This document shows, in pieces, positions 12,501 to 27,500 of a stretch of DNA of 64,000 nt (its first letter is position 1; each line of letters opens with the position of its first letter). The notes under the pieces were generated by a model. The model saw only the letters and a program-made list of their open reading frames with translations. It ran no database searches and had not been told where the DNA came from. The DNA lies in NCBI GenBank assembly GCA_012845835.1, contig JABAKD010000011.1, positions 3,186,697-3,250,696 on the forward strand, given 5' to 3'. The DNA comes from Undaria pinnatifida (Eukaryota; Sar; Phaeophyceae; Laminariales; Alariaceae). Position numbers and translations under genes: made by a program.

Positions 12501-15500
12501 ATAATGCTTCTCTGTTGTTTGCCGTGTGGAGGTGGTTACGTGTGCAAGTTTTTCCCCTGCTCATATTTCGTTTTTGATTGCTCAACATCGTGCAGATTAA
12601 ACTCGCGAAGAACCTATCGAGCGTACCGGAGTCACACCGGCGTCTCTCCAGCCGGCCTATCTTGTCCCTGATCACCCGGTTGTGGGAGGAGAGCGACGAC
12701 GAGGCAACTTCGAAGACCGCGTGCCATGTATTGGCGAACCTCAGCCGGAGCGACGTGCACGATGTTCGAAACCGTCTTTTTAGGGTAAGTCATCAAGAAG
12801 AATGGTATCGAGGATTCACTAATTGGTTCCTGTTTCGTTCGGGGAGAGGGAGCACTGACTGATTCTTAATACGATAGCCTCCCCCCACCAAAAACAGCGA
12901 TTTTCTTCAACGGACGTTTCATCATCAATCATGGCTGCTCGATTCCAGGAAGGACGCTATGAAAAACAAATATTCTTCGTGTATTTTCTTGTTCTGCGAA
13001 GGGCTGTCGAGCGATGACGTCGGGGTGGCAAGGAGCACCGTTTTTTGAGGAGATACGGCCGGTATCATAGGAGCTGGTTTAAGAAAAAAACCCCGGCGAT
13101 TTCGTAAAATAAAAGTTGCGGGGGGGGCAACCGTAGAACGCCTCCACCAAAGCATTCAGTATTTCGGGGTTCGGGGTTCGGCGAGACGATAGAGCTAAGG
13201 AAGTGGCGGTATTACCGAATACTGTCAGGCGTTTCCCAGTAAGGCGGCGATGTGCCAGAGCAGACACGACCGCCTTATCGGGGAAGCCTCCCTATTAATT
13301 CCAGGTCAGGAGTGCAGTTCCCCGGTCGCGCCAAGCGATTTTGACCGCCTTGCATAGGGATACCGCCTTATAGGGGGATGCCGCCTTAGTGAGGGACCCT
13401 TACTGTAGTAGCAGTAGTAGTAGGAGTAGTAGTGGTAGCAGTAGTAGTAGTAATAGTAGCAGCAGTAGCATTGTTAGTACTAGTAGGAGTAGTAGTACTA
13501 GTAGTAGTAGTAGGAGTAGTAACTGGCCGCTTTCTTCACACGCGCTCACGCGAGAAGCACGCCGTCAGACTTGAGAGGAACAAAGCATTCGCCTCCACCA
13601 ACTGTTTCCCAGCGCTCAAGCGTCGAACTACGTTGTTGAATTTCTATCACGCTACTTCGCTTACAGCAGGGTCTAGACTTCTGTCAAGCTGTCACGCAAA
13701 AGCAGTAGAAGTAGTTGTCAAGTGTAGCTTTACTGGCGGTGGTAGTCGTGTGGGGATGAAACTATTAATCAATCTCCGAGCAAAATTACTATTAACATTG
13801 CAACCGTTTCTTTTTGGGGGGTACTACAGATTCTGGGAGGGTTGAAAAACAGGAGTTCAATGCACAATGGTTTGTTTTGTTTGTTGTTTTAATATACGAC
13901 GAAATAATCCTGGGCCAACGCCCGGCCCCCGATTGACACATTCGCAAACATACGATACAAAAACCCTGTATTCATTTACTTCATACTAATTCAATACATT
14001 CGCTATTCAACCATCGCCGTGAAGCAGACGATATCTTTCGTACCCCGGGAAACCAGGAAACGCTTGAGAGTCTAATGGCGCAAAGCCGTACACGGTCCAG
14101 ACACATAAAAGCCGACCGTCACATTAAAGCCCCAACGAAAGAGAGAACGGCCAAAACACCGTTCGTTTGAAACGGAACGAAACTTGAACGAGTTCTGTAG
14201 CGAGACTCACGGAGGGCAAAACCGGCGCCGCCGCTGACATAGAGAGCATGCATGTATGACGCGCTCACAGCACCATGCCAATGTGAACGAGCCAGCTCAG
14301 TTTTGACCTTTTGGTTGCGAAAGAGCCGCGGTTTTTCTATGTTTCTATTGTGACATATTCGATCTCACAGCTGGGTGAGTTTAGCAGTACATTAATTAGG
14401 GGTGAACGCTTTCAAAGATGAGTTACGACGAAATCTTCGACCTCACAGCTGGAGGAGTGTATTTTGTTTTTTTCGCGGTATAGTGCACCCTGAGGGTGCG
14501 TATAACATATTCGACTGATTTCACGATAGCCCCCCCCCCCTCCCTAAAACCAGCGATTTTCTTTCAACGAATGTCTCATGGCTGCTCGACACGAGGAAGG
14601 GTTCTACAAAAGCACACACCTTTTCTTTGCGTGTGCTGTTCTTGTTTGCAAAAGAAAGGACTATCGAACGATGACGACGTCGCGGTGGCAAGAGGCACCG
14701 TATTTCAGGAGACACGGCCGGTTTTGTTAAAGAAAAAAGGTTGGGGGGGGGGGGGGGGGCTACCATAGAACGACTAATTATACACCCCTATCTAGGTGTC
14801 GCCATATCTTCTCTCAAGCTCCTGGCTTGGTGAGGAGATCTCTACCACACGTCACCCCCCAAATTCAAATTTTTGAGTAATAAAACTGAATGTAAGCCCG
14901 TGCAAAACCGACGAACGAAGGCCGGGGGAGAAAAAACAAAATAAACCGCCAACCATGCATATGATAGAGCAGTAGACTATAGTGGAAACTACAGTAATAA
15001 ATTTATAAAGTAGATGGGTTGTTTGATCCAGCTCAAAATTCCCTACTTAAAGCATAAATAGCAACACCTACCATGACAGTGGACAAAAAATAGGACCCCT
15101 CCCAATAATAAACTCACCCATATAGCATATTACAAGTACCAACAACGCAGCTTGCAAAGATGGGTATTGACCCGAAATTCGTCGAACTCACGGCTGACGT
15201 CCTTGAAATATTTTTTTATAAAATCTAACGAACCTTACAGTTTTTTTTTTTTTTTTGGGAGGGGGGGGGGATTTTTTTTTTTTTTTCCGGTCATTTGTGC
15301 GGGTTAAGAAGACCGCCGCGAACTATTTTTTTTTTTTGACCAGCAAAAAAAGTGGCCACCTCTATCTTGCCCACTGCTGTAGTTCTTTTTTACGGGATAC
15401 TAAGTTCCGTTCTTCTTTTTACGGGGTACTAAGTTTCGTTGGGTAGGTGAAAAAAATCGGCAGAGCCAGTCGGGAAAATTCCCGAGTTTGAAGAAAAAGG

Positions 15501-18500
15501 GTGTCACATTCCAAGATTTTGGTCCCGATTCCTGAGAAACTGCTGTACGACGACGATAGCGACCATTCCCTTTCGTGACGAACAACCCAGCGAGAACAGG
15601 ATAATACTAGACGCGGGGAAAAATACAGGGCAGGAGGAGGCCTTGTCTGAAATCCCCGATACGTGCATTGAATGATCGATGCCGGTGGGAAAAACTCCTC
15701 CTGCAGAATTTTCACCCAGGCAACACCCACGGGAGTCGTATACAAGTAGGGGTCCCTCATTAAGGCGGTTTGAGTAAGGCGGCATCCCGATACAAGGCGG
15801 TCAAAATCACCCGGCGCTGCTGGGGAAATTGCACTCATAACCTGGAATGAAAAAGGCGACTTCCTCTATAAGGCGGTCACATTTGCTCTGGCATGCCACC
15901 GCCTGAATGGGGGACGGACCCCTTGCTGTATCTTCAAGAGAGTATTACAGCTGGAAAAAAAAACGTCCGTATTTGTTCCTGGGGGGTTTCCACAAATGCC
16001 ATGGGGGTGTTTCTGTTGATGATTTTCAATGATTCTTATGACTGTGGGTGCCTTGCCTGGCACTTGTTCTTCTACGAGCTCCCAAAGGACGACAATGCAT
16101 ATGCTATGCATTTCCCTTTCTCTGACGTCTGTTTCAACACCATTACTACATGTTTTCCTACTGAACCAAATTTGGTCTTATCGCACATGGCGAGTGAGTG
16201 TCGTCCCGGTCACGCATCTTCAGCGACAACTAACTCGTCTTTCGCCCCCGCCCGCGCCTCGCTTGATTACCGCTGTAACCTTTACGCAAGTCGCACTTGG
16301 CAGCAGAATCTAAAGGCATAGGTCGAAAAGCCACAATGACCGCAACCTGTGGCGGCGCTGCCTTCGATCCGGCTGCAACCGCTCCGGCAGCAACCACTCC
16401 CGAGCTCGAGCATCCGCGACAACCCCTGGTCTCTTCCTGCGAGGGGGGGGGAGGGGCACTAGGAGGCGCTGCAAGCTTACCTCCTTCTCGCGTTTTCTAC
16501 CGCGATGACAGACAAAAAAACACTCGTTTATCACCTGGTGGCAGAAAAAATGTCACCGGTGGCATTAGTATCACCGGTGGCGCCGGCGGTGGCACTACCA
16601 CCACAGTTAGTGACGATCGAAAAAAAACTACCGGCACCATGTTTTTATTGCTGGAGGACAGAAAAACAGACCCCGCTGATCTACTCGATATGCAGCAACG
16701 CTTGCGGATGACGCCCTCTGCGATGTGGGGAGAGAGAGCGAACCTCGCTGAGCAGAATCAGGCGATGGAGGCGTGCGGGGAGGGCGGGGGCGGCGGGGGG
16801 AGGGGGGGAGGCGCAGCAGTCAGTGTTGTGACAAGTCTACCTGCAGCAGCATTGAAACGCCCTCCTCCCCGGAGAGGTGCCGGTCTGGCAAGCGTAACTA
16901 CAGCCGAAAATCGTTCACCACCTCAGAGAGGCTCGGATGTCGCCGTGGACAGTTTAGAACAGCAGAATAGTAGAGATAGGGCGGGGCGGCCCTTGTCAAG
17001 TTCGGGAAAAGACGGACAGGGTCGGGAGCCATCAGCAGCTTCAGCTGTCGGTGGAACCGATCGGGAGCTATCAGCCACAGGAACAGGAAAAGAAAGCGCT
17101 CGAGCCGTAGTCGCAGTAGCGAACAAGAGGACCATCACAGACGCGCCAGCAGCAGTCGGACTCGCTGAAAAAAAAACTAGGACCAAAGACGCCGCTGCAA
17201 TCGGCGACGCTGGAAAAAAAACTGGCACCGCTGGTTTGGCGTACCCCCCCCTTAGCAAGGACGATGGCGGCGAGAGGGGGTTTCCGTTTACGGAGGGGGC
17301 AACGTTAGGGGATGCCGCGTCCTTGAAGAGAGCTGTCGTCACCTCAAGCGTTCCGCTGAGATGGCAGTCGCGGGTGGTCACATCATCGAGTCTGCAAGAT
17401 CACGGGGGGGGCGTCCGCTCTCGAGCTGGTTTCTCGGCGTCGGGCAAGAGGAGGATCAGGACCAAGCGTCGAAACAACCAGCGCAGTGCCAAAAAGAGGT
17501 ACGATCATGCAGGAGTGAGACTTTTGCCATCATAGGACACCTAGATAAGAAACATAAAGATTGACCCCAGGCCGGATTTCTTGCTTTTGGAGAAAAGGTG
17601 CGCACTTTTTGCACCGGCTTCAGTATGTTGGATCCCGGGAAAAAACAAGAAAATATTTCTCGGACAGGTCACGATCTAGATCATATAGATCACACAGATC
17701 ATATAGAACATATAGATCATATAGATCATATACATCATATAGAGCATATAGATCATATAGATCATATAGATCATATAGATCATATAGATCATCTACTGTA
17801 GATCATATAGATCATATAGATAATCTACTGTAGATCCTATAGATCATCCAGATCATAAAGATCATATAGATCCCATGGATCCTATATCTGCCGCCATGAG
17901 ATGTTGTGCACGGTTGAGAAATAAGAGAGTACATATCAAAACCCTTGAAACACTACTAGCTAGAACATCATGCAGCAGATCTCACGGATCCCACCCGTTA
18001 GCATGATCTAGACCGTACAGATCTTCCCTGAAAAGTCTGGACCGTCAAGTGGGAATAATAGATTATCTGTCTGGCGTGTGGTACCCCTGTTTCTTGCTGG
18101 GTGTCTTGTACTGCTGTATTTTCGTTTTGAGCGTACAGGACCATGGTGGACTTTTTGAGATCCATGCTGTGTAATACCTACAAGGTTTCTGGTTGGTGCT
18201 TGCAGTGACTGCGCACGAGCGGACTTGGTGAAGGAGCCTCAATACGATACGATGCGATTTTTTCACGCTACGCTAAAGGTGCACCATTTTTTTTTCCCCG
18301 AGGCTCGTAACCGCTTTTGAGGAGGGAGCTCTATGCCTCGCCCCCCCTGACGAAAATTTCGAGTAAAAAGCTGAAAAGTGAAACCACGTCGATGAACGAA
18401 CTCATCATGGACTGCTTGAGGAGGGAGCTCCATGCCGCACCTCCCAAAAAAACAAATTTCGAGCAAAAGCTGAAAAGTGAAACCAAGCCGATGAACAAAC

Positions 18501-21500
18501 TTATCTTGGCCTAGGCACCAATATATATAGTCTATATATATTGCCAAAACCAAAGCAAGAACGACCTTCCCGACGATTTTGGGTTAACGCCTTTACAACT
18601 GGATACCCGTTTTTCGGAATTTTACTTAGAATTAGTATAGGGAGGGGTTTTGCCCCCCCCCCTCCCCCCCAGTCATCCAGAACAATATTTTTTGACAAAA
18701 AGTAAAAATAAAACCCACCTCTATCATTGTAGTACGCATCCGTCATTTTTTTCGGAGCGAACGCGGGGGGAGTCCTCCAATTTTGACAGCAGCGGGACCG
18801 AACAAACGAACAAATAAACAAACAAAAAATGTCATTTTTTTCGAGTTGCCTACAAGAAAGCGTCCGTTTGACGCCCATAAACGCACCGCACAAGGTTCAC
18901 GACAGCAGTTGCATAACATACTTCTGCGGGGGAGTTCCTACGAAAATAGCGACAGCTAGCTACGCTACCACACACGGTCTACCCACGAACGCTCTTCTGC
19001 GTGAGTTTCTGGCCACCAAGGCTGCGGTGGGGGGGGGTTCACTTTCGGAGGAGGCTTTTTTGTGGGGTGGGTGAAGATCCTGCTGTGACTGAGCGTTCTA
19101 CGATGGCCCCCCAACTTTTCTTGAACAAAATCGCCGGTTTTAAAACCAGCGCTCCCGGCCGTATCTCCTGAAATACGGTGCCCCTTGCCACTCCGACGAC
19201 GCCATCGTTCGATAGTAGTAGTAGTCCATTGCAAACAAGAAAATAATTGGAGATAGTTTTTTCATAACATATTTCCTCATGTCGAGTAGCCATGAAACGT
19301 TCGTCGAAGAAATCGCCGGTTTTGTTGGGGGGGGGGCTATCGTGGAATCAGTCGACTGTCCTATGTGATGTGTCCACCCACCTTAGCGACGACCAGGCCT
19401 CGTTCAAGGTCCTCTCCTGTGCACGAGGGGCTCACCGTATTGTTAAGGACTTAGTGGGGGTATTAGTCCGTTTTGACAGCTTGCAAAATGTTGATAATTG
19501 ACAGGTCCGCCCGTATATCCGGCCGACCTTCTATCCCGCCGTTTCAGGAGGGAAGAGTGTTATACGGCTTAGGTTGGGTACGCTATTGGTTAATGTTATA
19601 AAGTAGTGGTCAAACAGACTAGTACTCCACTAAGTCTCATAACAGTATGCTTGAGAGTGCAACCCCCAAAGTTCTCTCGTCTCAGAGAAACGAGCGCCTT
19701 GCTGTCTCTCTCGTTTTTTTTTTCCCCTTTTCCTGTAGGCAGCAACCTCTCTTCGGCGGAAGCAAAAGCAAAAATGGCAGCAGCAGCATCAAGGGCACGA
19801 CAACACAATCAACCCCGGCTACACACACAACGGGGGACGACGAAAACAACAACCGACCGCCTGCCACAACGGAGCGGACACACGCGGAGAAAAAATCGGC
19901 ACCCACGGCCTCGACAGCAATTTCCGCCAAGCACACCGCGCGGATAGATGAAAAAAGCAACCAACCACTTGCCTCGCTAGGATGGAATCACCGGGAGAAA
20001 TCTAAGTCGACGGCGATGATAACGCCAGCCGGTAGCGACGGCGGAGCACACGAAAAACACGGGCACAGCATAAGTTCGGCGAGCGCCGCTTCTACCATCG
20101 GTGAAAGGCCTTCCACAGCGCCGATGCATTCAGACGGGAGGGTGGTCATGAGGCCGCTGGGGTTAGCCGATACGAGCGACCTAGGCCCCCCATCGGTGGT
20201 GTTCGAGCCCGGGTTCTCGCGGCTCCGAACGCGACGAGTTATCCTCGACAGGTGAGCTATGGGTAGCAGGCATTCGAGTCATCCCACGGTAAGTAAGGGT
20301 TGCAGTTGTCGGTCTAAACATATGTGACCGGTTGACCTCCTCAAGTGAGTAGCTAGCGGTTGGTCTGATGCTTTACAAGCATAGACTATTTGTTTTAGGA
20401 CTAGGTCGGGTTGCGCGATTGAATGCCTCCGAAGTCGTTCATGCTTCGAGTGAAAATTTCAGCTCCTCGTGAGCAGGAGCTCATAAACTTCCACCGCACC
20501 CCTTCCGCCGGTTTACACGTGTACAGTACAGGTCTACCTAATACTACTACAGTAATAAAACATAAAAATGTTGGCTCAGGCTGGGCATCTCTTACTTGAG
20601 AAAGGGTGTGCGCTGCGCTAGCTTTAGTGATACGAGTCGACGAGGGGAAGAATTAGCTGGAGTCTTCTCGCGATGGATAAAAATACTGCACGCCTGAAAC
20701 CTGTCATCAGCCACGCCAATGCATGTTTTTACCACGCCGATTTTTCACGACGAAGAAAAAACGCACGCTGTGAAAAAATATTACCAACACCGTTACACAG
20801 AGTCTACCGCTTTACGAGCCACGAGGAGAACCTCGTCAACCCCGCGTCCAGCAACAACAACAAGAACAACGACGTGGAAAGGTTGAGCCGAACCGGAAGC
20901 CAAGCCTGCTATTCGTACTCCCCGTCGCTCACAGCCCGGCCAGCGACCAGCCCCGGTGTGTTCCACCTAACGGCGGCAAGCAGGGGTGGAGGAGGGGGAG
21001 GAGGAGGGGGAGGAGGCTCAGGCGACGGCTCGAGTGGATTCAGACACACCTACCCGAACAGCTTGCATCCCTGGAAACCTCCTCTACTCTTCCAGTTCTG
21101 CAAGGTATGCCATTTACAGTAGGATGCCGTTGTGGGGAAAAAAACATCCTAAATACATCATCAACTCCCCGATAACAGATGGTTCTCGACGAGCCATCCG
21201 CCAAACTCCGAGAAAACCGACCCGATTTTGTTACACCCAGTACACCATGGCCCAAAGCTACGGTACGGGAGGTCGCTTTTGGGGCATTCGTTTTTGCAGT
21301 GGCTCTGGGCCACTCGCGCGAGTAGCCCGGGCCCACTGTTCCTTCGCCGTCGTAAAGCTTGGGTGCTGTTTTTGATTTTGAGACATGACTCCGCCGGCGG
21401 AATGGTTACCTAAGCTGCGCTGTGTCAAGCAAATCTCGCCTGTGAGGTACAGAGTCATTCGTGCGAGTGGCCTAAAATCCGTAGAGAAAACGGAGTATGC

Positions 21501-24500
21501 TAACTTTTTTTTGGCCTTGCACTGGGCTATTCGTGCGAATGGCCTAGAAAAACTCCGCAGAAGGAAAGGAGGGCCGCAACTTTTTTGGTCTGTAATCCCG
21601 TGGAGAGCGTTGCGTGCAATCGACGGGATCTCCCCCCGCAACGAGTTTTCTTCCGGCGACCACAGGTTGTGCAGACTAGTACACAGAATACCGTATTATT
21701 TGCTGTCCGCATGCCGTTGGCGAGGATTGCTATTACTGTAGACTGCCGCGCCAGCGGACCGTAGCTCTTCAATGCGCGAGCCGAAGGGAATCATGTTGCC
21801 AAATCATCGAAATAACAAGTCTCGTCGCGTGGCAAAACTTTCCGTACGTTGGACCAAATCAACCCGGTGTAGGGCCATGGAAAGTACGGAAAGAGCCGCA
21901 TGAAGGAAAACGGTAAACCTGAAACCGAGCTATTAATACTAGAGCCAACCTTCCTAATACTAATACTTCGAAGTAATAATACCTGGTAATTAATATCGTG
22001 GTAAAAACATGCCACAGAACAAGTCTCGGCGAGTAGCAGTCCTCCCATACGTTCGAGGACCAATCAACTGCAATATTACAATGAAAACATGCCACAGAAC
22101 AAGTCTCGGCAAGTAGCAGTCCTCCCATATGTTCGAGGACCAATCAACTGCAATATTACAATGAAAACATGCCACAGAACAAGTCTCGTCGAGTGGCAGT
22201 CCTCCCGCTTGTTCGAGGACCAATCAACTGCAATATTACAATGAAAACATGCCACAGAACAAGTCTCGGCGAGTAGCAGTCCTCCCATATGTTCGAGGAC
22301 CAATCAACTGCAATATTACAATGAAAACATGTTACATATCAAGTCTCGAGAGCGAGCAACACGCCTCCCGCTTGTTCGAGGACCAATCAGCTGCAACAAT
22401 ACCTGTGGGGGGCTGGGGTACGCAGATAACATCAATCTCCGATCGCATACATACGCCAGCCATGAAAACGCGTAAAACCATAACGCCGGGTCTATGAAAC
22501 CCGCCATCGAACAATAGATTTTCACAACGGTTGACGTTTTGGAACCCTGAGTAGTATTACAATAGAAAACATGCCACATTTAACACGTCTCGCCGAGTGA
22601 CAAACCCCCCGCATGTTCGACCAATCAACTGCCGTTTTGTTCAACCAATCAACGAGCAGGACCCGGGCAAGACCGGAGAGAGCCGCACAAAGGAGACTAT
22701 AATCCTGGAACCTACCTCCCCTACCACACACTTCGTGTTTTCGCCAACACCCCTCAAAGTCATGGAAAGCCGTGAGGGGAGTGCGGGGAATGCAGCGGCG
22801 GCGGCTGCGGCAGCGGCAGCGGCAGCGGCAGCGGGCGATTTTTCGGAAAGGCGTGGGGCGAGAGACGAGGATAAAATTCGTTTGGACCGCTTCCAGCATA
22901 TCCCAGGGTGCTCGGTTTGCCGCGGAAGCTTTGGGCATGTGAAGGTCGGGCCTGTATATTGGTGCATGAGTCCTTAGATAAGATGTAACCACTGAAGTTG
23001 TGTTGTGTGGTGGGTCCGGGGGGGGGGTGTACTCGACGGGGTGGGGGGTGTACGCCTCTCGGGGGAATGGAAGGGACGGGGGTACACGTAAGGTCGAGTG
23101 TATTGGTGGCTAAGATTTGGCTCTATCGTGTATCGCGTGACGGTGAGGGGTGTAGGCGTGGGGGGCATATCCGCCCGCTTGGTATCTTGCCGTTGTCCAC
23201 TACCATGTCACCTTGGTGCCTAGAGGTCGGACTCTTGCGATAAATGAAAAGCTCGGTTCGTTTTTTTCTAAAGAACTGTTCAGGTTTGTTGTTGTGCCAA
23301 GCTGTCGCGAGAGGGTTTGGGTTGTAGGGGGCGCGGTAGGCGTGCGAGTCCATTCGCCGTTTTTACCTTGAGATGGACACGTGAAGAAAATTCGAGCATG
23401 CTAGCACATCTATAGTCTGAGCTCTGCGAAAAAAACATGGTTTCAGGTCGTAGCACCGTATGAGGGTTTGGATGTGGGGGGAGCATGCTAGGACAGGGAT
23501 ACGTAGCATTTTTTTGGGGGGGGGGGTTATTTTTTTTTCTGAATGACGGTGCGCTCCTCAACTCCTTCAGAGCCCCCAAATCTCTCCCTATACTAATTCC
23601 AAGTAACTTTTGCCCCCAAAAAGGGTTTCCAGTTGAAAATGAATTTACCCAGCATTGTCGGAAATGTTCTCAATTCTTTTTTTTTTTTCAAAAATTGGTT
23701 GTATTTATACCCTAGACCACCGGGGTTGCTTGCACTCTACGTTTTCCTCCAAAATCAGAGTTTTTCTTGTGAGGGTATAGAACTCCTCAAAGTGAGAAGG
23801 AGGCCCAGAAAAACATGGACAGTGCACCTCGACCGTAGCACATGGGCAGGGGTGGGGGCGCGTGTATGTGAGCGCACGTTCCACTGCAGCCAAAGGGAAC
23901 CACCCCGCGGCGGGGTAACCAAACCATACAGGTAAAAACCGCGCCATTTAATACTCGCGTCTTTGCCGATACCCCACCACAGCATGTACGAAGTATCTAG
24001 AGCATGCAAAATTCCGTTAACCCTCCCCAATTTACTTACGCCTCGGCAGGCCTTCTTTATGGGTCAAAAACGCTGTTACACAATAGACCCTCACGATTTT
24101 TTATTGTTTCTTTTTTAGTCGCCCGACAAAATGTGCGCTACTATCCGACCCCTCCCTCCTCTTCCCATGCACGCAGGGAATGGACGGGCGCTACTACCAT
24201 CACTACGCCAGCACCGACCGCATGTGGTATCCGCCCGAGCACCCGGGCCCATACCCCGCCCCTGCCGAGCCAGCCCCGCTGGAAGAATTGGGAATAGCAC
24301 CCCCCGAGCCGGAGCCGCCGGCGGCCCCTGTGTGCGGACAGGTGAACAGCGCTCTGCCGCCACGGTATGCTAGAAGGGAGAGGGTAGCTTTCTGTGCAAG
24401 CGTTTTCGAGGCAATAATGGTGGGTGTGCGCTTTGAGCCATGCACATAGAGTTGTTCACATGGGGGGCTGCATTGGTGGAATTTTTTTTCGTCAGGTGTT

Positions 24501-27500
24501 CAGAGCCTGGTTGGCAACATCGTCCATGTCTGAAGTCATTGGAGCACGAGTTGCAGTTTTTGGGCGAAATTGTTGTTGACCGGGTGAGCTCTCCTGAAAG
24601 TGCATGACAATATCGGTTGGTATTACGTAGTAGGCGTTTTTTGTTCAGCTTCCACGGTTGAAGAAGAATTGACATTGATTGCATCGGTATGGCAGTGTTT
24701 TGGTTGATCGCGTGAGTGGCAGAGGTACCAAGTAGTGGATAGAGCACGGGACGGTGCTGGCAGACCGGTACAATACGCAAAAGACAGCGTGCTGTTGCTA
24801 GCACAGCAGCTGACAAGCAGAACAAACAACACCATTTTTCATTAAAATTCAGCTACCCTTACCCCCCCCCCCCTATTTTTCTTGCGTCACAGGTGCCCCT
24901 TCCCTCTCCTTACGAGCTCCTGGGGATAGAGCCGCCCGTCGCCCCGCCGCTATCCCGCCACTACATGAAAGCTTCAGCGGAGGCGTGCGCGCGGTGCCAT
25001 CAGGGGATGAAATGCCCCGGCCAGGGGCTGTGCCAAATGATGGGGGTGGTGCCCGTCGAGTCGGATGTTTTCTTGGTCGACAAGCCGCGATTTCGGGTGA
25101 GAAAGAGCGGCTTGAGAAACAGAACACCTGTGTGAAAACAAGAAACTGGAAGACGGACCCAGACTGGGTTTCCTATTTTGGGAGAGGGTGCGTGCTACAC
25201 AAAACTTCAGTACCAACATCTCCGGGATTCCTTTTTTCAATTAGTGTAAGTATCAGCCTGCGTTCCTTCTACCTACCGTGTTTCTTGTAAGGTGCCCTGT
25301 GTTTGCTTGATTATACGGGGTGTGCTGTTGTTTGTTGCTTGTTGGTGTCGTTGTTCACACATTAACTCCCGCAATCAAGTCGCGCAATCAAGCCCCTGGT
25401 TCGCAGGACAGGCTCCAGTCACTCTGGAGTGGTGGTACAAATACCGAAGAAGGACAAAAGAAAAAACGAAACAAAAAAACGAAAATTGGTACACGTATAC
25501 TCGTACCTCATATCCGAAGCAAGTGGTACATCCGCCACAAAAAAAAAAGAAGGTAAAAGTCACGGCACGGGCACGACACCTTGTTCAGCTTGAGGCCACT
25601 ACTGTAGATGAGCCGTTTATTATGTCGGACGGATCGGACGCCACTAAATTATTATTATGCTTGCCATCCGACCCTTTGTATGAGTTTCAGTGTTCATCAC
25701 TCGTGAAGTTCCCTAAAGAAGAAAACATCGGTGACAAAATAAAAAAACACGCACAAAAGTCGAACTCCCTTCTGTGCTTACTTCCTTCTTAACCCTCCTT
25801 AAGAGCCCCAAAATCCCTCCCTATACTAAATCCAAGTAATTTTGACCCAAAACGGATTTCCTGTTGCAAAGGTTTACCTGCAGCTACTCCGTTCATTGGT
25901 TGTACCAGCAGCTCGTGGCTGATGTATACGCCCGTAGACTCGATGGCCGCAAGCCAGAGACGCTTTTCGAGACCTTGTCACAAGAAATCGGCTTGTCGTT
26001 CTTGGTGTATCCAGGCGTGATACAACAAAAACCACCGCTCGCAAGACCCTGCACAACAATATAAAAGTCGCTGTATGGTAGCCCCCTCAACTTTCCATTA
26101 ACGAAATCGCCGGTTTCGAAACCAACCCCCGGCCGTGTCTCCTGAAACACGGTGCCCTTTGCCACCCCGACGTCGTCACCGTTCGATCGTCCTTTGCAAA
26201 ACTAGAAAAAAATTGATGATATTTTTTTCACGTCATCCTTCCTCGTGTCGAGCAGCCACGTAACGTTCGTTCAAGGAAATCGCTGTTTTTCGGGGGGGGG
26301 CTAGCGTAGAATCAGCCATAATGACGATGATAAATATAGGACAAAAACATTTTTTTTAGTGTAAAAGACTCTCGCGTCAACCTCACTATTATTTAATCAT
26401 CCGATCCAAACTGGTAGTCACAAATTTGATAAAGTGTAACGCTCTATTTGTGGAACCCACTCCGTAAAGAAAATCTTGGAGGGTCTGCTAATATATCATC
26501 TACAGTAGATCGAGATGTGCCCGATGTCTGTTTTTTGTTTCGAGAAGTGCCTGCCGCCATTAAGACGTCATACATGAAGTGTTTTGCAATTGCCAAATTA
26601 TGCTGGGTTGAAAAAACTAACAAACAAACGTAGAAATAAATAAAACCTGATGATTGGGTGTTGTTGCGTAATTTTCGGTAAAGTTTCGTTGGCTTCATAA
26701 TTGGGTTGGAGTTTACATTAACCCGGCCAACCCTAGCAAATATTTTGGGGGGGGTTGTGGATCAAATACGGCCATCTTTGCCGTTTTAGCGTTTCTTATG
26801 CATTATTTTTCAGGGGTGTTTACGGTTTATGGTCCGGTCCGGCCCGCGGATCAAGCCACGCGGTATAAAAAACTCGCGGGTCGAGTCGGGTCGGGTCGGT
26901 TCAGGTGGTATTCAAAATCTCATGGATCGGGTCGGGTCGGATCGGATCGAGAAGTTTTCAAAAGATCACGGGTCGGGCCGGGTCAAAGTTTTTGTGCATT
27001 GGCATAATAAACCGTAGAAAGTACTTGATACCATACACCGCACGCATGGCATATCACAAGAAAAAAAACACACACACAAAACAAAACAAAACAAAACAAA
27101 ACAAACAAACAAACAAACAAACAAACAAACGAACAAACAAACAAACAAACAAACAAACAAACAAACAAACAAACAAACAAACGAACAAACGAACAAACAA
27201 ACAAACATACAAACAAACAAACAAACAAACAACGGCAACCTGATCCGATCCAAGCCGCGAGGAGTGACCCGACCCACGAAAACCACTGATTGTGTTTGCC
27301 GGACGCCCCCATGCCGAACGAACAACGTCAACGACGGCAGGACGATTTCGACGACTGCGGGGAAGCGGTGGTGCCTGACAGTGGGAAGACTTGGTCGGCG
27401 GAACGCAACTCCGTTTTCTCGCAGAGGAAGCACCAGTGCGAGGGTCGAGCCTTGTTGAACACCGATCAGGTACGGCGCCACCGATACAGGTACAGCAAGC

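Larger units (their letters stand above)
12785..16290. other. intron 5
   Basis: Holds TIR copies C and D, the (AGT)n run and T/G homopolymers around 15240-15290. A 143-residue open frame (15893-16321) has no recognisable features. No exon is supported. Confidence 0.45.

Noticed and set aside
15893-16321. 143-codon frame before exon 6
   Set aside because: Not in phase with exon 6 and no domain or splice support.
22001-22400. CRISPR-like regular array
   Set aside because: The whole 80-bp period is conserved with no unique spacers, so it is a simple tandem repeat.
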